NCBI GenBank assembly: GCA_947442505.1
Contig: CANEVR010000020.1
Location: 1 to 38,377 of the forward strand
DNA length: 38,377 bases
Reading direction: 5' to 3'
DNA from: Flavobacteriales bacterium
GTDB taxonomy: Bacteria; Bacteroidota; Bacteroidia; Flavobacteriales_D; Sanyastnellaceae
Positions 32,780 through 38,377 of this stretch are shown here, one piece after another. The notes beneath the pieces are model-generated. The model was not told the DNA's origin, searched no databases, and worked only from the letters and a program-made list of their open reading frames with translations. The position numbers and the translations under genes were made by a program. Each line of letters opens with the position of its first letter. Positions within the stretch are counted from its first letter, which is position 1.

Positions 32780-32794
32780 GCTATTCATTTTTTA

Positions 32795-32827
32795 CAAAAG
32801 TAGGAATATCATCAAGTAATTAACAAA
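32795..32827 (-). promoter_or_regulatory. Promoter of lpd
   Basis: On the reverse strand TTTG (32827-32824), 21 bases, TACTTTTG (32802-32795). Both Bacteroidota elements are present at the same spacing as the tRNA-Gln promoter. Transcription would begin near 32788. Confidence 0.7.
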
Positions 32828-32891
32828 GGAGATTGGAGAAACAAGTCGCTATTGATGATAGTTTTTCGGAAAAAAGGAGTAATTTTCATTT

Positions 32892-33443
32892 ATGATTATG
32901 ATTTTTGACATCGCCATATTTGTCATGTTGGGATACGCAGCATGGAAGGGTTGGCGCAATGGATTCATCATGGAGATATTTTATCTCCTTTTTATTTTTG
33001 TAGCCATTTATTTGTCACTGCATTTCTCTGATTGGTTTGCAAGTAAATGGGGCGGTCCTCAGCCCAATGGTTCCGGCCTGAAGGCTTTTTTGATTTGCGG
33101 ATTGTTGTTTGCAGTGCTGTTGTTTTTTATTGCAAAATTGGTGAGCGTTGCCATTAAGTCCGGAGGCGGTAGCAATGTGAATGCTTTTGCAGGAGCTTTT
33201 TTTGCAGTATTCAAAACGTTGTTGGTGTTGAGTGTCTTATTGGTGGCGGGAGAGAAGATCAATGGAAAGGTCAAATGGATGCCGAGGGAGCAAAGAGAAA
33301 TGTCATGGACCTATGATCCTTTGTATCGCTTTTCATTTATGTTGTTGCCCGCCATAGAGGAGAGTGCCTTGTATCACAATGGCATGCGCAAAGCCAAGGA
33401 GGAGTGGGATGAGGGGACCAATAAAATCAAAGAGAAGTATTAA
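32892..33443 (+). CDS. CvpA-family membrane protein
   Basis: 183 residues with four hydrophobic segments (about 2-20, 27-47, 64-85, 92-112) and a soluble tail of about 60 residues. The pattern DIAIFVMLGYAAWKGWRNGFIMEIFYL is that of CvpA/colicin V production proteins, seen in two pieces as DIAIFVMLGYAAWKG and WRNGFIMEIFYL. Function poorly known. ATG at 32892, with a second at 32898. A terminator follows immediately. Confidence 0.8.
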   Translation: MIMIFDIAIFVMLGYAAWKGWRNGFIMEIFYLLFIFVAIYLSLHFSDWFASKWGGPQPNGSGLKAFLICGLLFAVLLFFIAKLVSVAIKSGGGSNVNAFAGAFFAVFKTLLVLSVLLVAGEKINGKVKWMPREQREMSWTYDPLYRFSFMLLPAIEESALYHNGMRKAKEEWDEGTNKIKEKY

Positions 33444-33444
33444 A

Positions 33445-33470
33445 AAAAATCCTCCCGAAGGAGGATTTTT
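33445..33470. terminator. Bidirectional terminator between cvpA-like gene and tRNA-Cys
   Basis: ATCCTCC-CGAA-GGAGGAT, flanked by an A-run and a T-run. It abuts the encoded CCA end of the tRNA-Cys gene. Confidence 0.85.
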
Positions 33471-33543
33471 GGAGGTCCCGAGCGGATTCGAACCGCTGTA
33501 CGAGCTTTTGCAGAGCTCTGCCTAGCCGCTCGGCCACAGGACC
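33470..33543 (-). tRNA. tRNA-Cys (anticodon GCA)
   Basis: 71 nt plus an encoded CCA (33472-33470). Acceptor GGTCCTG/CGGGACC, anticodon stem GAGCT/AGCTC with loop CTGCAAA (anticodon GCA), T-arm GCGGTTCGAATCCGC, discriminator U. The 3' CCA touches the shared terminator. Confidence 0.95.
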
Positions 33544-33552
33544 ATTGAGCGG

Positions 33553-33583
33553 CAAATATACAAAGTATCATCTTTGGAACAAA
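33553..33583 (-). promoter_or_regulatory. Promoter of tRNA-Cys
   Basis: On the reverse strand TTTG (33583-33580), 19 bases, TATATTTG (33560-33553), ending about 10 bases before the tRNA 5' end. Confidence 0.75.
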
Positions 33584-33588
33584 CAACT

Positions 33589-33596
33589 TAATTTTG
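33589..33596 (+). promoter_or_regulatory. -7 element for the coiled-coil protein gene
   Basis: TAATTTTG, 16 bases before the ATG at 33612. No TTTG at the proper upstream distance; it overlaps the divergent tRNA-Cys promoter region. Confidence 0.45.
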
Positions 33597-33611
33597 TAAA
33601 AAATAAATTAT

Positions 33612-34490
33612 ATGACCAACAGGGTTTACATCATCTTGATTTCCGTATTGTCAGTTCTATCTCTCTTCTTGGGCTATATGCTCTATTCAACAAAGAAGGA
33701 GTTAACGGAGAGAATTATTTACGTTGACAAAGCGAATGGAACCTTGATTGATGAGCGGGATGGTTTGCAAATGGAATTGGAGCAAATGCAGGGAACTTTT
33801 TCTGAGATGGAGACGGACAACAAGCAGATGCAAGACAGCATTCAATGGCAGACCAATCGAATTGCAAAATTGTTGGCCTCTGCACGCAACAAGGATTTTG
33901 ACATCAAGCAATTGCGTGACGAAACCGCTACATTGCGCCGTATCATGAAGGGATACATCCATGACATTGATTCACTGCAAAGGATGAATGATCGATTGAT
34001 TGTGGAGAAACAAAATGAGAGCGATCGTGCCAATCGTGCGGAGACACAATCCAAGCAGTTGGCCAATGAGCTGAGTACTACCCAGGATGTGGTTACAAAA
34101 GGTTCGGTGCTTTCAGCCGCAGGATTTAGCAACAAAGGAATCAAAGAAAAAACACGGGGAGGAGAAAAGGATGTAGAGCGCGCTTCCCAAGCATCACAGA
34201 TTAAATCATGCTTTACCATTCGTCAAAACAACATTGTAAAATCTGGAACCAAAAAGATTTACATGCGGGTGGAATCTCCCTCCGGACAGTTGATAGGAAG
34301 TGCGGGCAATGCCAATTTGGATGGCCAGAGCGTGGCTTACAGTGCCATGCGTGAAATAGATTATCAGAATCAGGATACCGATGTTTGTATGTATTGCATG
34401 GCTGCTGGATTGTCCAAGGGAACGTACAAAATCTCCATCTATGAAGGGGGCAAGAAAATCGGGCAATCGGATTTGGTTTTTTCAAGATAG
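33612..34490 (+). CDS. Membrane-anchored coiled-coil protein, unknown role
   Basis: 292 residues. A single membrane segment (about 6-25, VYIILISVLSVLSLFLGYML) is followed by a coiled coil (about 28-165), a short linker, and a C-terminal beta-rich domain of about 100 residues (about 195-292, IYMRVESPSGQLIGSAGN). The pattern is common in Bacteroidota hypothetical proteins. Likely inner-membrane with a periplasmic rod and head. It is separated from tatA by a promoter. Confidence 0.6.
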   Translation: MTNRVYIILISVLSVLSLFLGYMLYSTKKELTERIIYVDKANGTLIDERDGLQMELEQMQGTFSEMETDNKQMQDSIQWQTNRIAKLLASARNKDFDIKQLRDETATLRRIMKGYIHDIDSLQRMNDRLIVEKQNESDRANRAETQSKQLANELSTTQDVVTKGSVLSAAGFSNKGIKEKTRGGEKDVERASQASQIKSCFTIRQNNIVKSGTKKIYMRVESPSGQLIGSAGNANLDGQSVAYSAMREIDYQNQDTDVCMYCMAAGLSKGTYKISIYEGGKKIGQSDLVFSR

Positions 34491-34518
34491 AAGGGAAATA
34501 AACAAGAAGGGATTGCCC

Positions 34519-34526
34519 TATCTTTG
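34519..34526 (+). promoter_or_regulatory. -7 element of the tatA-gatA unit
   Basis: TATCTTTG matches TAnnTTTG, 28 bases before the tatA ATG. No TTTG at the -33 spacing. Confidence 0.5.
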
Positions 34527-34554
34527 CAAACAGTTAACGCGTAAACATTAAGAA

Positions 34555-34728
34555 ATGGGCAAATTAGGACCTACAGAGATTATTCTCATCATTGCAGTAT
34601 TGTTGTTGTTTTTTGGAGGTAAGAAAATTCCAGAATTGATGCGTGGTTTGGGTAAAGGTGTCAAGGAATTTAAAGACGCCAGTAAAGGCGAAGCTTCAGA
34701 GACCGACAACAAGCCAGAGAAATTGTAA
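34555..34728 (+). CDS. tatA: Twin-arginine translocase subunit TatA/TatE
   Basis: 57 residues. The N-terminal [16 protein letters not shown] membrane helix, [16 protein letters not shown] hinge and amphipathic helix (residues about 20-40) and a short acidic tail are the TatA signature. TatA oligomers form the passage for folded proteins with twin-arginine signals; TatC is not in the window. The TAA stop and the gatA ATG share a base (TAATG), so the two are translationally coupled. Confidence 0.92.
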   Translation: MGKLGPTEIILIIAVLLLFFGGKKIPELMRGLGKGVKEFKDASKGEASETDNKPEKL

Positions 34729-36155
34729 TGACTCCCCGTTATTCCTCGCTTTCCGAAGTACAAAAAGACTTGGGCAATGGTGCCATTGCACTACCTGAGT
34801 TGGTTGCGTATTATTTGAAAAACATTGAGCAGACGCATCATTTGAATGCGTTTGTTGAAGTTTTTACTGATGAGGCCAAAGCACAAGCCGAGGTGGTGCA
34901 ACAGAAAATCAAAGACGGAACAGCAGGAAAGTTAGCGGGTGCAGTGATTGGTTTAAAAGACAACCTTTGCTACAAAGGTCATGTCGTAACCGCATCATCA
35001 AAAATTTTAGAAGGTTTTGAATCGTTATACACAGCAACAGCTGTGGAGCGATTGTTATCAGAGGATGCCATTATTATTGGCAGATTGAGCTGCGATGAAT
35101 TTGCCATGGGCTCTTCCAATGAAAAGTCGGTTTATGGTCCGGTTCTCAATCCCATCAATGAAAAACATGTTCCTGGCGGATCGTCAGGCGGATCAGCAGC
35201 AGCAGTAGCTGCGGATTTGTGTTTGATGGCATTGGGAAGTGACACAGGTGGAAGTATTCGACAACCAGCTTCCTACACAGGAACAGTAGGGTTAAAGCCA
35301 ACTTATGGTCGCATTTCCCGCCACGGATTAATTGCTTATGCCAGTAGTTTTGATCAAATTGGGCCCATCACGCACAACATCGAGGATGCTTTTTTGTACC
35401 TCTCCATTATGGCCGGGCCAGATCAATATGATGGAACTCTTTTTCATCAAGGATATGCATTGCAGCATCAGGACGCGAAACCTTTGCGCATTGCCGTTCT
35501 CAAAGATTGCGTGCACCGTGAAGGATTGAATAATGAGGTGAAATCGGCATTTTTAAATCTTACAGAAAAGTTAAAAAAGGAAGGTCATCACGTTGAGGAA
35601 GTTAATTTTCCCATTGTAGATCAACTGGTGCCTACTTATTACGTATTGACTACCGCTGAAGCATCGTCCAACTTGTCCCGATTTGACGGGATTCACTTTG
35701 GATACCGCTCCAAAGAAGCCAAGGGAATTGACAATACGTATAAAAAAAGCAGATCAGAGGGATTTGGAGAAGAGGTGAAAAGAAGAATAATGTTGGGGAC
35801 GTTTGTTTTGAGTTCGGGTTATTATGACGCTTACTATAGCAGAGCGCAAAAGGTAAGAAGAGTGATTCAGAACAAAACCAATGAAATTCTTGCACAATTT
35901 GATGTCATCATTACGCCCACCACGGCGGATGCAGCATTTGAAATGGGCAAGAAGTCAGCAGATCCCATTGCTATGTACTTGGAAGATATTTTTACAGTAC
36001 AAGCCAATTTATCAGGACACCCGGCCATTTCAATCCCTTTGGGAAAAAAACAAAATGGAATGCCCTTTGGGGTTCAAATTTTGTCTCGCGCTTTTGAGGA
36101 GAATCAGTTGTTATGCGCCGCGCAACAATTGAATGCTTGCCTCAAAGAATCTTAA
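34728..36155 (+). CDS. gatA: Asp-tRNA(Asn)/Glu-tRNA(Gln) amidotransferase subunit A
   Basis: 475 residues. The amidase-signature triad is complete: K77 (IGLKDN), S152 (GGSSGGSAAAV) and nucleophile S176 (SDTGGSIRQPAS). GatA releases ammonia from glutamine for GatB to amidate mischarged tRNA. gatB and gatC are elsewhere. It is coupled to tatA by TAATG. Its last codons contain the first copy of the ATTGAATGCTT repeat shared with the start of the next gene. Confidence 0.95.
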   Translation: MTPRYSSLSEVQKDLGNGAIALPELVAYYLKNIEQTHHLNAFVEVFTDEAKAQAEVVQQKIKDGTAGKLAGAVIGLKDNLCYKGHVVTASSKILEGFESLYTATAVERLLSEDAIIIGRLSCDEFAMGSSNEKSVYGPVLNPINEKHVPGGSSGGSAAAVAADLCLMALGSDTGGSIRQPASYTGTVGLKPTYGRISRHGLIAYASSFDQIGPITHNIEDAFLYLSIMAGPDQYDGTLFHQGYALQHQDAKPLRIAVLKDCVHREGLNNEVKSAFLNLTEKLKKEGHHVEEVNFPIVDQLVPTYYVLTTAEASSNLSRFDGIHFGYRSKEAKGIDNTYKKSRSEGFGEEVKRRIMLGTFVLSSGYYDAYYSRAQKVRRVIQNKTNEILAQFDVIITPTTADAAFEMGKKSADPIAMYLEDIFTVQANLSGHPAISIPLGKKQNGMPFGVQILSRAFEENQLLCAAQQLNACLKES

Positions 36156-36240
36156 TAAATCTGTTGACAAAAGCATTCAATCTTTTCTGAACCCCTCGAA
36201 AAGTGTTCGGAAATTGTGCCTTGTTTAGGATTGAATGCTT
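36128..36240 (+). promoter_or_regulatory. Triple-repeat RNA-switch candidate at the gatA/transglycosylase junction
   Basis: ATTGAATGCTT occurs at 36128-36138 (end of gatA) and 36230-36240, with its reverse complement at 36171-36181. The inverted copy can pair with either: copies 1 and 2 over 11 bp with a 32-nt loop, or copies 2 and 3 over 12 bp (36171-36182 with 36229-36240) with a 46-nt loop. The second pairing hides the ATG at 36235. This suggests alternative structures controlling the transglycosylase; it is a structural hypothesis only. Confidence 0.45.
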
Positions 36241-37812
36241 ACCGTAAAAAAAATATTTGTGAGACAGATTTTTCTATTTATCATTTTTGCTACCACCCTT
36301 GCTGCTTCAGCTCAACCAGGAAGCAATGCCTCTTTTTCTGTTCAAAAGGACAATCCTGAAGTGCAGTCCATTGATCAAGTTTTGGTGTCCAATTATTTGA
36401 ATCATTATTGTTACTCAACAGACTCTTTGTTGCTCAATCCTTTTGGGTATGATAAAAATCAATTGCCTTCTTTCACGGCAGAGATCATTGAAGAGCGAAT
36501 GAAAAACTTGGATGCAGACACACCATTTGATTTGGTTTATAATTCAACCGTTCAAGGATTTATTGATTTGTATGCAGTGCGCAGAAAGGACGTTACCAGT
36601 AAGGTGATGGGCATGGCGCAATTGTATTTCCCTATGATTGAGGAGAAATTGACCAAGTTCAATATTCCCATTGAGCTCAAGTATTTGGCCATCGTGGAAT
36701 CAGCCTTGAATCCAACGGCGATTTCACGCGTGGGTGCAGGCGGATTGTGGCAATTTATGCCTGGAACGGCCAAGCTATATGGTTTGGAAATTACCAGTTA
36801 TCAAGATGATCGCTTTGACCCATATAAGTCAACAGAGGCGGCATGTAAATATTTGAAGTTCTTGTACGATACATTTGACGATTGGCAATTGGCATTGGCG
36901 GCCTACAACAGTGGCCCAGGTAACGTCAACAAGGCCATCAGAAGATCCGGTGGAAAGAAAGATTTTTGGAGTATCAAGCCCTATTTGCCCAAGGAAACGC
37001 AAGGTTATGTTCCCGCATTTATCGCGGTGAATTACATCATGAACCACACGTCAGAGTACAATTTGTATCCCAAGAAACCACTGATTTCGTGCTATGAAGT
37101 GGACACGGTTCATGTAAAAAGCCGTTTGGATTTTGATGCCATGTCCAAGGTTTTGGGAATGAATGTGCAGGATGTTTCTTATTTGAACGGCACCTATAAG
37201 TTGAGGGAGATTCCGAACAATGGACAAAGACACTACATCACCCTTCCGGTGAGTAAAGTGGGATTGTTTATTGCCAACGAGGCTTTGATTTATGCGCAAA
37301 GTGCCATCGTTGAAAAACCCAAGGAGACGGTGATGGCCAATAACAGCGATGCCATAGGTGGAGCCAAGAAGGTTACGGAAAAAGTAGTTTGGGAAGATTC
37401 TTGGAAGAAGCACAAAGTCACCAAAGGACAAACATTGGCGGTGGTTGCTAAAAAATACAACGTCACAACGAGCCAAATAAAGCAGTGGAATGGTCTTAAA
37501 TCCAATAGCCTCAAGGCTGGTCAAGTATTGAAGATTAAAACAAGGGTAAAAAAGACCATCAGCATTACGGAAAGTGATCCGGTTGCTACAGCTCAAAAGG
37601 CAATGGGAGAAGAAACTGCTGCGTCTGATTCAACAGCCGTCAAGCCAGCGCCCAAACCAGCACCCAAGTCACAGGTTTATACAGTGAAAAAAGGAGACAC
37701 GCTCAATCTAATCGCGCGCAAATATGGAGTGACCATAGCCGAGATGAAGAAATGGAATCCAAAGCTGACCGACCGTCTCCAAGTAGGACAAAAAATAACG
37801 ATAAAAAAATAA
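36235..37812 (+). CDS. MltD-like lytic transglycosylase with two LysM domains
   Basis: 525 residues: signal peptide (to about residue 26, AASAQ), an N-terminal region, a family 1 transglycosylase (SLT) domain (about 125-290) with catalytic E155 in AIVESALNP and the motifs GAGGLWQFMPGTA and LALAAYNSGPGNV, then LysM units at about 396-440 (HKVTKGQTLAVVAKKY) and 480-525 (YTVKKGDTLNLIARKY). It cleaves peptidoglycan glycan strands in the periplasm. The ATG lies inside the third repeat copy described above; no good -7 element fits this start. Confidence 0.9.
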   Translation: MLTVKKIFVRQIFLFIIFATTLAASAQPGSNASFSVQKDNPEVQSIDQVLVSNYLNHYCYSTDSLLLNPFGYDKNQLPSFTAEIIEERMKNLDADTPFDLVYNSTVQGFIDLYAVRRKDVTSKVMGMAQLYFPMIEEKLTKFNIPIELKYLAIVESALNPTAISRVGAGGLWQFMPGTAKLYGLEITSYQDDRFDPYKSTEAACKYLKFLYDTFDDWQLALAAYNSGPGNVNKAIRRSGGKKDFWSIKPYLPKETQGYVPAFIAVNYIMNHTSEYNLYPKKPLISCYEVDTVHVKSRLDFDAMSKVLGMNVQDVSYLNGTYKLREIPNNGQRHYITLPVSKVGLFIANEALIYAQSAIVEKPKETVMANNSDAIGGAKKVTEKVVWEDSWKKHKVTKGQTLAVVAKKYNVTTSQIKQWNGLKSNSLKAGQVLKIKTRVKKTISITESDPVATAQKAMGEETAASDSTAVKPAPKPAPKSQVYTVKKGDTLNLIARKYGVTIAEMKKWNPKLTDRLQVGQKITIKK

Positions 37813-37816
37813 AAAA

Positions 37817-38266
37817 ATGAAAGTAGAAAACGGAAAAGAAGTAAGCGTATCGTATCGCTTGTATTTGGATAGCTTTGATGGGGAGCTGTTTGAAGAGACG
37901 CATGAAGAGGACCCCATGACATTCATGATTGGTTCTGGTGAAATGCTACCCGCATTTGAAGCGGCCATCATGGGCAAAGAAGCTGGTGATGAGTTTGAGT
38001 TGCATATCCCATGTGACCAGGCTTATGGAACAGAGAAAGAAGAGTTCTATATGGAGTTTCCAAAGAGTGATTTCATTGGAGATGACGGTGAAATGGACGA
38101 TGAATTGTTTGAGGTGGGTGAAGTTGTGCCCATGACAACAGATGAAGGTGAGGAGGTTTATGGAGTAGTTGTTGAAGTACAGCTCAATAGCTTAATCATC
38201 GACTTTAATCATCCATTGGCCGACGAAGATTTGTATTTCAAAGGAAAGATTGAAAAGATTGCTTAA
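37817..38266 (+). CDS. SlyD-like FKBP-type peptidyl-prolyl isomerase
   Basis: 149 residues. The FKBP domain is interrupted by an insert-in-flap region as in SlyD: VSYRLYLDSFDGELFEET, GSGEMLPAFEAAIMG, IPCDQAYGTEKEE, then a C-terminal return EVVEVQLNSLIIDFNHPLA-type strand (VVEVQLNSLIIDFNHPLA). It lacks the His-rich metal-binding tail of E. coli SlyD. It catalyses proline isomerisation and chaperones folding in the cytoplasm. It starts 4 bases after the transglycosylase stop, so the two are likely co-transcribed. Confidence 0.9.
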   Translation: MKVENGKEVSVSYRLYLDSFDGELFEETHEEDPMTFMIGSGEMLPAFEAAIMGKEAGDEFELHIPCDQAYGTEKEEFYMEFPKSDFIGDDGEMDDELFEVGEVVPMTTDEGEEVYGVVVEVQLNSLIIDFNHPLADEDLYFKGKIEKIA

Positions 38267-38284
38267 TCGATTCAAGAAATAATC

Positions 38285-38377
38285 ATGCGCAGTATTCTCA
38301 AAACATCAGCCAGTAAGTCAGCATCCATTTCCACGTTCATTGGAACAACCATGGTTTTGGTTTTGGTGGCTTTATTG
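38285..38377 (+). CDS. Probable FtsX-like protein, N-terminus only
   Basis: 31 codons from ATG at 38285 run to the window end: a short basic cytoplasmic segment (MRSILKTSASKSASIST) and the start of a membrane helix (FIGTTMVLVLVALL). This matches how Bacteroidota FtsX permeases begin. Too short for a firm call; it could be another membrane protein. Confidence 0.35.
   Translation, partial: MRSILKTSASKSASISTFIGTTMVLVLVALL

Overview
The window is chromosomal DNA from a member of the Bacteroidota, probably of the order Flavobacteriales. Four things point there. Promoters carry the Bacteroidota -7 element TAnnTTTG, twice or more with an upstream TTTG. Shine-Dalgarno sequences are weak or absent. 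Several families are typical of the phylum: DUF4271 beside hemD, a DUF4175-like membrane protein, MORN-variant repeat proteins, and LamG/collagen-like/DUF1566 surface proteins. Intergenic repeats are of types I associate with the phylum. Genus cannot be decided from sequence alone. Most genes are housekeeping, interleaved with secreted and envelope proteins.

Layout. 1-1099 (-): a TolC-family efflux protein cut by the window edge, preceded by a 38-codon ORF that overlaps it. 1175-2788 (-): a polytopic GT-C-like membrane protein. 3085-3555 (+): a small secreted protein. 3543-8349 (-): a tightly packed chain rpiB > M28 peptidase > ALDH7-type dehydrogenase > thioredoxin-like protein, with TAATG overlaps at two junctions. 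8766-13073 (+): a MORN-repeat protein, ybeY and mnmG; a near-perfect parS site sits on the mnmG start. 13074-13518: a repeat-rich convergent gap. 13519-17285 (-): two tandem, mosaic-related LamG/collagen/DUF1566 secreted proteins. 17423-21260 (-): an RsbW-like ATPase and a 1110-residue membrane/coiled-coil protein. 21320-23025 (-): an ALDH8-like dehydrogenase and a small unknown protein.

23026-23577: a MITE-like inverted-repeat pair, then tRNA-Gln with a clear promoter and terminator. 23575-25857 (-): polyprenyl diphosphate synthase > MORN lipoprotein > glucosaminidase-LysM gene broken by a frameshift at an A10 run. 25881-29726 (-): rluB-like pseudouridine synthase > DUF4271 > hemD > dprA. 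29756-30136 (-) YraN; 30172-31328 (+) an outer-membrane protein and a DUF1653 protein. 31376-32779 (-) lpd; 32892-33443 (+) CvpA-like; 33470-33543 (-) tRNA-Cys. 33612-38377 (+): a coiled-coil membrane protein, tatA, gatA, an MltD-like transglycosylase with two LysM domains, a SlyD-like FKBP, and the start of a probable ftsX.

Most notable observations: the parS site on the mnmG start codon; three copies of an 11-mer (two direct, one inverted) across the gatA/transglycosylase junction that could form mutually exclusive RNA hairpins, one masking the start codon; the conserved-cassette/variable-flank architecture of the two surface proteins, aligned without gaps at an exact 2000-bp offset; and the A10 frameshift in the glucosaminidase gene. 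I saw no CRISPR array, transposase, phage gene or obvious defence system.
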